A DNA stretch of 27,576 nucleotides from Prolixibacteraceae bacterium (GCA_003457135.1 DMSQ01000069.1:1-27576); one strand, 5' to 3'. Shown: positions 16,594 to 25,164, numbered from the stretch's first letter. The notes: a model not told the origin generated them from the letters alone. Made by a program: numbers and translations.

Positions 16594-17493
16594 ATGAAAA
16601 CAAAACTGATTTCCTTATTCATAATCGCCTTTCTTTTCGCTGACCTTACAGTTTGTGCAGCACCCAAAGTGCAACTGCGACTGAATCTTCAGAAAGGTGC
16701 GACCTACGAAATGAAAATGACTTCAGTCAACCAGATTGAACAAGAGATGATGGGTCAAAAAATAAAGATTGATCAGAAGATAGACATGGTTTTTAAATAT
16801 ACTGTTTTAGATGTTTTGCCTGATAAGAATTTCCTGATTGAATATTCATTTTCGCAAATGAAAATGGACATGAATATGAATGGCCAGGAAATGAACATGG
16901 ACTCGGATAGTCCGGATAGTAATCCAATGAATAAAGCCATCAAGGACCTTCTTTCTTTCAAATTAAAATTAACACTGAATCCAAAGGGCCAGGTTATTAA
17001 AGCTGAAGGACTTGAAGAATATACCAAAAAACTTTCCGGAAATCAGCAATTGGCACAAGCCATGAAGATGTTTACCGATGAAAACAACTTCAAAGCATTT
17101 TTTACCCAGATATTTAATTATTTTCCGGAGAATGAAGTTTCGGTTGGCGATCAATGGAAGTCAGTCGTTCAAATACCTGAGTTGATGGATGTGGGTATAA
17201 TCCTGATTTTTGAAGTCGCTGCCATCGAAAATAATCAGATTTACCTGAATTTCAAATCTGATGTTGATATGGAAACTCCGGCTGAACAGATGGGCATGAA
17301 AATGAACGTGAAAATGACGGGTAAACAAAGTGGGAAAATGACAGTTAATGCAACCGATGGCTGGATGAGGTCCTCCGATTTAACTCAGCAGTTCAACATG
17401 AACATTAAAATGAAAAATCCACAGTCCGGAGAAGATATGGAAATCCCGATGGTTACAAATTCAGTAACAAATATGGTCACTGTCAAAAAATAG
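16594..17493 (+). CDS. secreted Met-rich DUF6263-like protein
   Basis: The ATG at 16594 gives 299 residues and a clean signal peptide (KTKLISLFIIAFLFADLTVCA, cut near CAA). An upstream in-frame ATG at 16564 lies inside glgC and would bury the signal. The mature part resembles the DUF6263 family: it opens with VQLRLNLQKGATYEMKM, then long beta strands, FNYFPENEVSVGDQW, and near the end VNATDGWM. Methionine is strikingly frequent and often alternates (KMDMNMNGQEMNMDS; MGMKMNVKM; NMNIKMK). Function unknown; an envelope or periplasmic location is likely. It is the third gene of a glgA-glgC unit and is followed by a terminator-like hairpin. Confidence 0.75.
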   Translation: MKTKLISLFIIAFLFADLTVCAAPKVQLRLNLQKGATYEMKMTSVNQIEQEMMGQKIKIDQKIDMVFKYTVLDVLPDKNFLIEYSFSQMKMDMNMNGQEMNMDSDSPDSNPMNKAIKDLLSFKLKLTLNPKGQVIKAEGLEEYTKKLSGNQQLAQAMKMFTDENNFKAFFTQIFNYFPENEVSVGDQWKSVVQIPELMDVGIILIFEVAAIENNQIYLNFKSDVDMETPAEQMGMKMNVKMTGKQSGKMTVNATDGWMRSSDLTQQFNMNIKMKNPQSGEDMEIPMVTNSVTNMVTVKK

Positions 17494-17527
17494 AGCTTTT
17501 TTAAATTAAAAGGCCTCGCTTTTATTT

Positions 17528-17570
17528 AAAACCCCGGAACTTATCCTCAGTTTCGGGGTTTATATTTTTA
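17528..17570 (+). terminator. rho-independent terminator after the glgA-glgC-DUF6263 unit
   Basis: AAACCCCGGAACT and AGTTTCGGGGTTT form a near-perfect stem with one mismatch around a short loop, followed by TATATTTTTA. It lies 35 bases after the stop at 17493 and separates this unit from the porin promoter. Confidence 0.75.
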
Positions 17571-17670
17571 ATCTTACTTATAACATTAAACTATTCCTGA
17601 AATTTGTACTGCACAGAATTTCATTAACTTACAGCCATTTTGCGGAGGTGTAATTTATAATTAATCGTAG

Positions 17671-17687
17671 TGTAATCGTTCTGTAAT
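17671..17687 (+). promoter_or_regulatory. putative Pho box upstream of the porin-pst operon
   Basis: TGTAAT-CGTTC-TGTAAT, the same 11-bp-period repeat as at 10260-10276, ending 33 bases before the porin ATG. TATTTAC at 17700-17706 could be a -7 element, though it matches the Bacteroidota consensus only partly. Confidence 0.62.
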
Positions 17688-17720
17688 ATTCTTGAAAGAT
17701 ATTTACATCGTAATAGATTT

Positions 17721-19115
17721 ATGAAAACATTAAAACTGAAAAATATGAAAAGACTTAGTTTGATTACCCTGATGCTGATTTCTGCCATGTTTTATAAAGT
17801 AAATGCACAGGAAACTACAACAACCGAAAAACTTACTGAAGTAAACGACAAAATAAATGGATTAACCGAACGATTAGCTACAGCCGAAAGTGATCTTTCG
17901 AAACTTACAAAAATTAAAGTGTCTGGCTATATTCAGGCACAGTACCAATATTTCGAAAATCCATCCATTCAACCCAATAACTATTTTTCGCTGCGCCGGG
18001 CCCGCGTAAAATTTACCTACGAAATGACCGACGGAGTTAAATTTGTTCTTACGCCGGAATTTGTTCCCGGAAACCTGTCGGTTAAAGATGCTTATGTGGT
18101 GATAAACGACCGATGGACAAAAGCTTTTAGTATTTGGGCCGGTAAATTCAACCGTCCGAACTACGAAGTTGAATACTCATCGAGCAGCCGCGAATTGGCC
18201 GAACGTTCAACTGTTATCCGGACGCTATATCCCGGCGAACGCGCCATCGGTGCCAAGTTGGAATACAATCCCGTAAATGTTCCTTTTCACTTTCAGTTGG
18301 CTTTGCTGAATGGCGCCGATGGGATCATGATTTACAATGCATCAGGAACAAATCTGAACACTACCGAAAACAAAGATTTCGACAACTATAAGGACATCAT
18401 GGTTCGTGCAACTTATAACCTGCAGTTAGGCAACTTCGGTGGACTTGATTTTGGGGCACATGGTTACTTCGGATCACTGAAGTCGAACGCGCAGAAAACT
18501 TTAAGCAGCGATTATTCCACTATTGAAGACGTTCAGTTTGGCGACGCTGTAAAACGTAACTGGGTTGGTGGTGAATTCCAGTTGTTTGCTGATATACTTG
18601 GCGGTCTGTCGGTAAAAGGCGAATACATTGCAGGTAAAAACGCTTCGATCGGTTATTCTCCGGTTGCTGCCGTTGGAACGACTGCCGCAATACCCGGTGT
18701 TGCCAATTTCCGGAATAATTTCGCTGGTTACTACCTCTATTTCATTAAGAACTTAGGCAAGAAGAACCAATTTGCCTTCCGCTACGATTATTACGATCCA
18801 AATACCGATATCACCGGAAAAGATGTAACTATTGCAAAATATACTTCTGCTGATGCAACAACTTTGAAAAACAGAGTAAGTGGTAAAAGTGATCTGGCCA
18901 TTTCAACTTTCGGATTCGCACTGCACCATTATTTTGACGACAATCTGAGAATTTCTCTCAACTACGACATCGTTCAGAACGAAAAAGTAGGTTCAGCAGG
19001 TTTGTTAACCGAAGATTACACCAAAGCCGATGGTACTAAAGTGTTGAAAGGATTGGATTACAGCAATGTGATCAGTCAAAACCTCCTCACTTTAAGAATT
19101 CAGGCTAAATTCTAA
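17721..19115 (+). CDS. phosphate-selective porin (OprP/OprO-like)
   Basis: 464 residues with a signal peptide ending near VNAQ; the start may be the second ATG at 17745, which gives a shorter n-region. After cleavage comes a coiled-coil stretch (TEKLTEVNDKINGLTERLATAESDLSKL), then the barrel: IKVSGYIQAQYQYFEN, YFSLRRARVKFTYEMTDGVKFVLTPEF, ending ISQNLLTLRIQAKF with the terminal phenylalanine needed for outer-membrane insertion. The SLRRARVKF motif is characteristic of the OprP family of anion/phosphate channels. It leads the pst genes, 33 bases ahead of pstS, and stands behind a Pho box, so phosphate uptake across the outer membrane is the likely role. Confidence 0.88.
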   Translation: MKTLKLKNMKRLSLITLMLISAMFYKVNAQETTTTEKLTEVNDKINGLTERLATAESDLSKLTKIKVSGYIQAQYQYFENPSIQPNNYFSLRRARVKFTYEMTDGVKFVLTPEFVPGNLSVKDAYVVINDRWTKAFSIWAGKFNRPNYEVEYSSSSRELAERSTVIRTLYPGERAIGAKLEYNPVNVPFHFQLALLNGADGIMIYNASGTNLNTTENKDFDNYKDIMVRATYNLQLGNFGGLDFGAHGYFGSLKSNAQKTLSSDYSTIEDVQFGDAVKRNWVGGEFQLFADILGGLSVKGEYIAGKNASIGYSPVAAVGTTAAIPGVANFRNNFAGYYLYFIKNLGKKNQFAFRYDYYDPNTDITGKDVTIAKYTSADATTLKNRVSGKSDLAISTFGFALHHYFDDNLRISLNYDIVQNEKVGSAGLLTEDYTKADGTKVLKGLDYSNVISQNLLTLRIQAKF

Positions 19116-19148
19116 TTGAAAAGTATTCATACTAAAAAAGAAAAATAA

Positions 19149-19988
19149 ATGAAATCATTGAATATCAAAAAGTTCGCAATAATAGCCATTTTACTTGGCA
19201 TGGTGGGTTTTGCTTTTGCTCCTGCAACCGACCGGATTACAGTAAAAGGTTCGGACACCTTGGTTATCCTTGCTCAGAAATGGGCCGAAGTTTACATGAA
19301 GAGCAATCCAAATACAGCCATTCAGGTTACGGGTGGCGGTTCCGGGGTTGGGATTGCAGCATTGATAAATGGTTCAACCGACATTGCCAATGCAAGCCGC
19401 AAAATGAAACCATCAGAAAAAGACAAACTGAAAGCCAGATACAATACACTTGGAGTTGAAGTGGCCTGTGCCAAAGATGGGATTACTGTTTATCTGCATC
19501 CTTCAAATAAAGTAAAGGAATTGTCGGTTAAACAATTGGGCGAAATTTTCAAAGGGAACATTAAAAACTGGAAGGAAGTTGGCGGCGCTGATGCTGCAAT
19601 CAAACTTTACGGTCGCGAGAACAGCTCCGGAACTTATGTCTTTTTTCAGGAACACGTAGTGAAAGGTGATTATGCCCCAAGTTGCCAGACTTTACCCGGC
19701 ACCGCTGCGGTTGTAAATGCGGTGAAAAAAGATCCCAATGCAATTGGTTATGGTGGCGCCGCTTATGCCGAGGGTATTGAAATCTGTAAAGTGAAAAAGG
19801 ATGAGAATAGCCCTGCTTATATTGCCTCAACAGAAACAATCAAAAATAACCAATACCCAATTACCCGCTATCTTTTTATGTATCTGAAGAACAAACCAAC
19901 AGGTGCATTAAAAAGCTATATTGACTGGATATTAAGTCCTGAAGGACAAAAACTGGTTGTTGAAGCAGGTTATTTCCCTATCAGATAA
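19149..19988 (+). CDS. pstS: phosphate ABC transporter substrate-binding protein PstS
   Basis: 279 residues with a signal peptide (FAIIAILLGMVGFAFA, cut near ATD; no lipobox cysteine, so periplasmic and soluble). Phosphate-binding segments are visible: VKGSDTLVIL, GGGSGVGIAALINGSTDIANASR and GRENSSGTYVFF. It captures inorganic phosphate and hands it to PstC/PstA. The length is short but normal for the PstS-2 type found in Bacteroidota. It follows the porin gene and precedes pstC by 72 bases. Confidence 0.93.
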   Translation: MKSLNIKKFAIIAILLGMVGFAFAPATDRITVKGSDTLVILAQKWAEVYMKSNPNTAIQVTGGGSGVGIAALINGSTDIANASRKMKPSEKDKLKARYNTLGVEVACAKDGITVYLHPSNKVKELSVKQLGEIFKGNIKNWKEVGGADAAIKLYGRENSSGTYVFFQEHVVKGDYAPSCQTLPGTAAVVNAVKKDPNAIGYGGAAYAEGIEICKVKKDENSPAYIASTETIKNNQYPITRYLFMYLKNKPTGALKSYIDWILSPEGQKLVVEAGYFPIR

Positions 19989-20060
19989 TTTTCACATTGA
20001 AGTGGCAGAGCGCCGATACGCTGCTATATTCATTTTATTCAGGGACAAGCATTTGCATCT

Positions 20061-21257
20061 ATGACAAAAAAAACCAAAAAGGAAAAAAGACCGGAACCTT
20101 CGAATTCGGGCCTGATTGACATCACCAGAAAGAAATTCCGGTGGAGTGATTATCTGGCAGAGAAAGTGATTAAAGGGACCGCTTTTTTGTCAATCACTAT
20201 TATTGTCCTGATTTTTGTTTTTGTATTTCGGGAGTCAGTGCCAATTTTCTCTTCAGCTAAACCTGTTGAAAAAACCGAAACTTCAGCAGGTGCACAACCT
20301 GAACAGGAAACCTATGGTGAAGTAACCGATAAGCAGGTTGATCCTGAGGTTCAGGAAACTTACGGAGAAGTAACCGATCAGCCTGCTGCTCCTGAAGTTC
20401 AGGAAACATACGGCGAGGTGACCGATAATTCGGAAGAATCCGGATCAACTGACGAAAGCTATACGGTTAGCGCCGGAAGCGGGCACGACGACAACCAGAC
20501 TGCTTTGAAATCGTTACTGACCAAAGATTGGGTGCCCGTTTCAGAAAAACCCCGCTACGGAATTTTGGCTCTCATTGTCGGAACTTTTAAGATTACCTTC
20601 ATTTCCATTTTGTTCGCAGCGCCCCTGGCCATCCTGGCTGCCTTATATACCGCTTCGTTTGCAAGCCGCCGGGTGAAAGAAATTATCAAACCTACCATCG
20701 AACTGCTGGCCGGATTTCCTTCCGTAGTCATCGGTTTTTTCGCATTGATGGTGTTGGCTTCATTCCTTCAGGATGTTTTTCATTACGACACCCGTTTGAA
20801 CTCTTTCGTGGGAGGTATTGCCATGGGCATAGCTGCGATTCCGATTATTTTTACCATTACCGAAGATGCGCTTACTGCTGTCCCGAAATCATTTTATGAA
20901 GCCAGCCTGGCGTTGGGGGCTTCCAAATGGCAAACCGCCTTTTTCGTAATCCTTCCGGCAGCCACTCCCGGAATTTTTGCCGCTGTACTGCTTGGAATTG
21001 GCCGTGTTTTTGGTGAAACCATGATCGCTTTGATGGCTACCGGAAATGCTGCGCAAATGGGATTAAATCCTTTCGAATCGGTACGCACGCTGGCCGCTAC
21101 CATTGGGGCGGAGATGGCTGAAGTGGTTTTTGGCGATACCCATTACAATGTGCTTTTTCTGATCGGCTCGCTGTTGTTCATTTTCACGTTCGTGATCAAT
21201 GCCATTGCTGAGTTCTATGTGAAAGGTAAGCTAATGAAAAGAATTCAGGGAAAATGA
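20061..21257 (+). CDS. pstC: phosphate ABC transporter permease PstC with a repeat-bearing periplasmic loop
   Basis: 398 residues, clearly longer than the roughly 290-320 usual for PstC. TM1 is at about 38-56, after a basic cytosolic N-terminus. A low-complexity acidic insert of about 90 residues lies between TM1 and TM2 and should face the periplasm. It contains QETYGEVTD three times at residues 82, 98 and 114, an exact 16-residue period. The permease core follows: TFKITFISILFAAPLAILAA, ELLAGFPSVVIGFF, and the EAA loop EASLALGASKWQTAFFVILP that contacts PstB. The stop overlaps the pstA start by 4 bases (ATGA). The core is intact, so the gene should be functional. Confidence 0.93.
   Translation: MTKKTKKEKRPEPSNSGLIDITRKKFRWSDYLAEKVIKGTAFLSITIIVLIFVFVFRESVPIFSSAKPVEKTETSAGAQPEQETYGEVTDKQVDPEVQETYGEVTDQPAAPEVQETYGEVTDNSEESGSTDESYTVSAGSGHDDNQTALKSLLTKDWVPVSEKPRYGILALIVGTFKITFISILFAAPLAILAALYTASFASRRVKEIIKPTIELLAGFPSVVIGFFALMVLASFLQDVFHYDTRLNSFVGGIAMGIAAIPIIFTITEDALTAVPKSFYEASLALGASKWQTAFFVILPAATPGIFAAVLLGIGRVFGETMIALMATGNAAQMGLNPFESVRTLAATIGAEMAEVVFGDTHYNVLFLIGSLLFIFTFVINAIAEFYVKGKLMKRIQGK
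20304..20426 (+). repeat. 48-bp in-frame tandem repeat within pstC
   Basis: Units start at 20304, 20352 and 20400. The 27-nt cores all encode QETYGEVTD but use different codons (Thr ACC/ACT/ACA, Tyr TAT/TAC/TAC, Gly GGT/GGA/GGC, Glu GAA/GAA/GAG, Val GTA/GTA/GTG). The remaining seven residues of each unit are Pro/acidic and less conserved. Confidence 0.9.
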
Positions 21258-22162
21258 TCAGGAGCTATAAAAATAATATTAAAGGCATACTGATAGAAGG
21301 TTTGACGCTTTCGTCTGCTTTGCTGATCATCGCCATTGTGGTGGTAATGGTCACTGTGATTGTTATCGGTGGAAAAGACCAGTTATCGTGGGAATTTTTA
21401 ACCAGTTTTCCTGAAGATGGAATGACAAAGGGAGGGATTTTCCCTGCTATATATGGAACTGCACTGTTGGTTATTTTGATGTCAATTGCCGCGGTACCAT
21501 TTGGAACCATCACAGCAATTTACCTTACCGAGTATGCTAAAGAAAATTCAGTAATCGCCAAAACTATTCGGTTCGCTGTGCGTACGCTGGCAGTAATTCC
21601 TTCCATTATTTACGGATTGTTCGGGCTGGGCTTTTTTATCAAGTTTGTCGGCACCCAAATGGATAATACCTTTATGGGGGGAGAGTTAAAATGGGGGCAA
21701 CCCAATATTTTATGGGCAAGCCTGACGATGGCTCTTTTGACTTTGCCGGTCGTAATCGTTTCGGTCGAAGAAGCTTTAAAAACAGTTCCGAACGACCTTC
21801 GTGCAGCAAGCCTTGCATTGGGGGCCACCAAATGGCAAACCATCCGGAAAGTGGTCATTCCCGGTTCGATTTCAGGAATTATGACCGGAACCATTCTGGC
21901 TGTTAGCCGTGGCGCTGGTGAAGTTGCGCCCATCCTGTTTACCGGCGTGGCATACTATGTAGCAACACTACCGGCATCGCTCAGCGATCAGTTTATGGTA
22001 CTGGGTTACCACATTTATGTGATGACCACTCAATCGGCCAACGTTGATCAAACCATGCCGATTCAGTTCGGAACCACCCTGGTACTTTTAATGCTTACTT
22101 TTATCCTGAATATTTCAGCCATTGTTTTAAGATACCGCATCAGAAAAAAGAAATCAAACTAA
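21254..22162 (+). CDS. pstA: phosphate ABC transporter permease PstA
   Basis: 302 residues, six membrane helices, normal length. The start is the ATG at 21254 that overlaps the pstC stop (ATGA). Core motifs: FGTITAIYLTEYAKEN, LAVIPSIIYGLFGLGFF, and the EAA loop RAASLALGATKWQTIRKVVIP followed by GAGEVAPILFTG. It pairs with PstC to form the phosphate channel in the inner membrane. pstB follows 2 bases after its stop. Confidence 0.95.
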   Translation: MIRSYKNNIKGILIEGLTLSSALLIIAIVVVMVTVIVIGGKDQLSWEFLTSFPEDGMTKGGIFPAIYGTALLVILMSIAAVPFGTITAIYLTEYAKENSVIAKTIRFAVRTLAVIPSIIYGLFGLGFFIKFVGTQMDNTFMGGELKWGQPNILWASLTMALLTLPVVIVSVEEALKTVPNDLRAASLALGATKWQTIRKVVIPGSISGIMTGTILAVSRGAGEVAPILFTGVAYYVATLPASLSDQFMVLGYHIYVMTTQSANVDQTMPIQFGTTLVLLMLTFILNISAIVLRYRIRKKKSN

Positions 22163-22164
22163 AT

Positions 22165-22923
22165 ATGGCAATAGAAAAAATACATACCGAAAACATGTTT
22201 CTGCACTACGGTAGCAAAATGGCCCTCAATAATATTTCAATCAGCATTCCGGAGAAAAAAATAACTGCTTTCATCGGGCCCTCAGGTTGTGGAAAATCAA
22301 CCTTCCTGCGTAGCCTGAACCGCATGAACGACCTGATTGACGGCGTAAAAATTGAAGGGAATATTTTCATTGACCACATCAATATCTACGACAAAAACAT
22401 TGATGTGGTCACCCTCCGGAAAAAGGTTGGTATGGTTTTTCAAAAGTCCAATCCATTTGCCAAATCAATTTTCGAAAACGTTGCTTACGGGCCGCGAATT
22501 AACGGTATAAAGGATAAAAACCAACTCGGTGAAATTGTTGAAACGGCGCTTAAAAATGCGGCTATCTGGGATGAAGTGAAAGACCGTTTGGGCGATTCGG
22601 CGCTGGGACTTTCGGGCGGACAGCAACAACGGCTGTGCATTGCCCGCACATTGGCTGTTAATCCCGAAATTGTGCTGATGGACGAACCGGCCAGCGCACT
22701 CGATCCGTTATCTACATCTAAAATTGAGGAACTAATTGTTGGGCTAAAAGAAAAATATACCATTGTAATCGTAACGCACAACATGCAACAGGCGGCGCGG
22801 ATCAGTGATTTAACTGCTTTTTTCTACCTGGGCGAGCTCATCGAATTCGATAAAACCAAAAAGATTTTCACCAATCCTGAAAAAAAACAAACCGAGGATT
22901 ACATTACCGGAAGGTTTGGATAA
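22165..22923 (+). CDS. pstB: phosphate ABC transporter ATP-binding protein PstB
   Basis: 252 residues. Walker A GPSGCGKST is at 38-46, then the Q-loop VFQKSNPF, signature LSGGQQQRLCIARTL, Walker B VLMDEPASALDP and switch VTHNMQQAARIS. The segment NRMNDLIDGVKIEG is characteristic of PstB. It powers phosphate import through PstC/PstA. It is the last gene of the operon; phoU does not follow it here but heads the phoB operon 12 kb upstream. The next gene converges with 15 bases between the stops. Confidence 0.96.
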   Translation: MAIEKIHTENMFLHYGSKMALNNISISIPEKKITAFIGPSGCGKSTFLRSLNRMNDLIDGVKIEGNIFIDHINIYDKNIDVVTLRKKVGMVFQKSNPFAKSIFENVAYGPRINGIKDKNQLGEIVETALKNAAIWDEVKDRLGDSALGLSGGQQQRLCIARTLAVNPEIVLMDEPASALDPLSTSKIEELIVGLKEKYTIVIVTHNMQQAARISDLTAFFYLGELIEFDKTKKIFTNPEKKQTEDYITGRFG

Positions 22924-22938
22924 GAGTCTCGTTATAAG

Positions 22939-23304
22939 TTAACCTACAGGCGGATAAAAAGCATTTTTGAAATGTTCCAGTTCAAATCCTTTTCCGGTGA
23001 AAATGATCGAAATCACATCAAACCGGGTATCACAGTTGATATCGTTTTCGAAAATATAGGCTTCGGCTGCATTCACTAAAAACCTGATTTTTTTATTCGA
23101 AACAGCTTCCGAAGGATGCTCGTACGAATCTGTTCCACGGGCTTTCACCTCAACAATCACCAGTTCGTTGCCATCTTTTGCAACAATATCCAGTTCGAGG
23201 TGGTGCGAAAACCAGTTCACGGCCAGTATTTCATAACCGATTGACCGAAGATGCCCAACGGCCAACTCCTCCCCTTTCCGGCCCAGTTCGAAAGCTTTGC
23301 TCAT
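22939..23304 (-). CDS. YraN/UPF0102 family endonuclease-like protein
   Basis: 121 residues of the UPF0102 family, with the restriction-endonuclease-like core: GRKGEELAVGHL, then HLELDIVAKDGNELVIVEVKAR, which carries the D...E-x-K catalytic arrangement, then SEAVSNKKIRFLVNAAEAYI and RFDVISIIF. The family is widespread and thought to act on branched DNA, but its role is not firmly established. Length is normal. The start is the ATG at 23304. A 19-bp AT palindrome (23332-23350) lies 28 bases upstream. Confidence 0.9.
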   Translation of the reverse strand: MSKAFELGRKGEELAVGHLRSIGYEILAVNWFSHHLELDIVAKDGNELVIVEVKARGTDSYEHPSEAVSNKKIRFLVNAAEAYIFENDINCDTRFDVISIIFTGKGFELEHFKNAFYPPVG

Positions 23305-23433
23305 GGTTATTATAAAATTTGATTAACTGCATATTATTGATACAATAATAATTACAGGGAGTTCAGTTTGTGGCGAACGAGCCGCCTGCCACCTTAGAGT
23401 GGTTTTTACTTGTTGTTTTTTTCATTACTTCCA

Positions 23434-23580
23434 TCATTTGCAGATTCGGAGAATGCTATTATCCAGAAACTGCCCACATTGCTCGGCTGCTAACTTTTTG
23501 GCAACAGCTAATAATTCTATTTCGGATTCATTAAGGCAATACTGATGATTTCCTTTATACAATTTATAATAAATAGAAAG
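23434..23580 (-). pseudogene. possible gene remnant, 48 codons
   Basis: A minus-strand frame without any ATG runs between a TAA and a TGA (23434-23436). It reads YYKLYKGNHQYCLNESE then IELLAVAKKLAAEQCGQFL. The amphipathic helix-like tail looks protein-like, and no other explanation of this 284-base gap was seen. It could be the C-terminal scrap of a lost gene of the same AT-rich patch; chance is not excluded. Confidence 0.3.
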
Positions 23581-23588
23581 TTATCTTA

Positions 23589-24053
23589 TCACTTAATTGT
23601 TTCAATTGCCTGATATTCATCTATTAATTTTTCCCATTGGGTATAAACAGTATTTAATTTTTCATCATCAAAATAATTTTTTATTTCTTTTAAATAGTGT
23701 TTCCATTGCGTTGCCTTTGGATCTTTCTCATTTTCAGGATCCCAAAGGTTCGAAATATAGTATACTAAGTCAGGAGGAAGACTCAAAATAAAATCACGGT
23801 TCTCGGTTGGATTCTGAAATATCAATTTGTGAATACATTGTTTTTTTATGTGGAAAAACCAAGCTTTTTGATTGTCTTCTTTTGTAAGAGGATATGGTTT
23901 AATTTCCTTTAGTTCCCTTAAAATAAGATTTTTAAATCGTCTTCTTATATGCCAGCTTTTTATGGCAGGGAAAAAAATAGCTAGTAAAGCTAAGGTCAAA
24001 GGGATGATGACCACATCAAAAATGTCCTTGTAAGTAGTAAAACCGCTTTCCAT
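23589..24053 (-). CDS. hypothetical membrane-anchored protein, 154 aa
   Basis: No family recognised. One N-terminal membrane helix (VVIIPLTLALLAIFFPAI, about residues 14-31) is followed by a basic stretch HIRRRFK, implying an N-out/C-in anchor with a soluble cytosolic domain of about 115 residues. The domain is helical and rich in W, K and E (NQKAWFFHIKKQCIH; WKHYLKEIKNYFDDEK). Codon use is more AT-rich than in the Pho locus. It lies between yraN and another unrecognised gene, with 260 bases of AT-rich non-coding DNA upstream. It may be part of a small acquired island. Confidence 0.68.
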   Translation of the reverse strand: MESGFTTYKDIFDVVIIPLTLALLAIFFPAIKSWHIRRRFKNLILRELKEIKPYPLTKEDNQKAWFFHIKKQCIHKLIFQNPTENRDFILSLPPDLVYYISNLWDPENEKDPKATQWKHYLKEIKNYFDDEKLNTVYTQWEKLIDEYQAIETIK

Positions 24054-24313
24054 ATTTTAATTATTTAAAGATTGTCAATGTTAATTTTGTGAAAAGTCAA
24101 ATTATAAATAATCATTCTTGATCGATTAAACTTCCAAGTCGGTCAACAATGATTATTATTTGTTATAATATGCTTATATCAAATCGTTTTTTTTGTCAAT
24201 TAATTTCAATCCCACTTGTCCAAAATTATGATGCTAAATTCATAATGAGTTAAACAAAAATTTGTATGTGAGAATAAACTAAATTATATTCTGAATTTCA
24301 TACTCTTTTAAAA

Positions 24314-24958
24314 TTAAAAAGGAGATGATGAATATTCACCAATTCCATCTTTAACAACAATATAGTGGAGAAAATCCAACTTGTATTTTCCATCTGCTGC
24401 GATTTTACCATTAAGAAATACTTTTTGTCTACTTAGGTTTTCATTAATATCTTCGTTTCGAATTATCAACACACCTTCTCTTATGGAAAAAATACTTTCG
24501 CTTGCTACCACCATGATTTCTGATGGATCTGGCGTGATATTTATGCTCTTTCTTATTTCTGGTTTTAAATATATCCTATTTAAAAAATCGATTATGGATT
24601 CCAGACTGTTCAGTTCTTGATCAAATCTGGTTTCATTTACTAAAAAGGCATATTCATCTTTACTATCAATTTTTAATGCAAGAATGTTTTCATCGAAAAA
24701 ACCATGTTTAAATAAATAACTCTCCTCATTTCTGTCAATTAATAATGAATTATGACCCAAATACTCCCATTTTGCTTTTTCTACTTTCCCATTTTGAGAA
24801 ATTAAAAGTTCATTATTTTGTCTAAATATGTATACATTCTTTGTATTCATAATATCGTCAATGACAACCCAGTGTTGATTTGTCAGTAGAGTTAAATTGT
24901 CCAGCTTCTGAGAGAATCTTTGGATCTTTGGAATTATGTCAGAAATATATGTTTTCAT
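24314..24958 (-). CDS. hypothetical protein, 214 aa
   Basis: Not assigned to a named family. The sequence is cytosolic-looking and beta-rich: VYIFRQNNELLISQNGKVEKAKW, EESYLFKHGFFDENILALKI and EYAFLVNE look like repeated blades or sandwich strands. A helical segment (SLESIIDFLNRIYLKPEIR) and a C-terminal beta part (EGVLIIRNEDINE to LDFLHYIVVKDG) follow. I recall similar LFKHGFFDE proteins in flavobacteria, of unknown function. An immunity or stress role is possible but unsupported. It is AT-rich and isolated. Confidence 0.68.
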   Translation of the reverse strand: MKTYISDIIPKIQRFSQKLDNLTLLTNQHWVVIDDIMNTKNVYIFRQNNELLISQNGKVEKAKWEYLGHNSLLIDRNEESYLFKHGFFDENILALKIDSKDEYAFLVNETRFDQELNSLESIIDFLNRIYLKPEIRKSINITPDPSEIMVVASESIFSIREGVLIIRNEDINENLSRQKVFLNGKIAADGKYKLDFLHYIVVKDGIGEYSSSPF

Positions 24959-25164
24959 GATATCTCAATTTGCACCTACAATGACCAGCAATATTTGCTT
25001 ACCCGTCAATCGCAGGCATTTATGTCATAGCGTAATTGGTAAAAATTCCGTTTCCAGGAATTACTTCACCGTTTGCTTACCAAATTTAAACTATTCACCT
25101 CAGGAATCAAAGCCGCTTAATAGGAAGTTATAAAATATTTTTACCACAAAATCCTGAAAATGAA
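24959..25164. other. non-coding stretch with no recognisable gene
   Basis: About 200 bases upstream of the 214-aa gene. Frames on both strands are short and broken, and I see no RNA gene. It should hold the promoter of that gene. The part nearest mscL (from 25165) is occupied by a terminator and a palindrome. Confidence 0.5.

Noticed and set aside
23332..23350. TATTATTG-ATA-CAATAATA palindrome before yraN
   Set aside because: The arms are short and AT-only in an AT-rich spacer. It could be an operator, but chance is likely.
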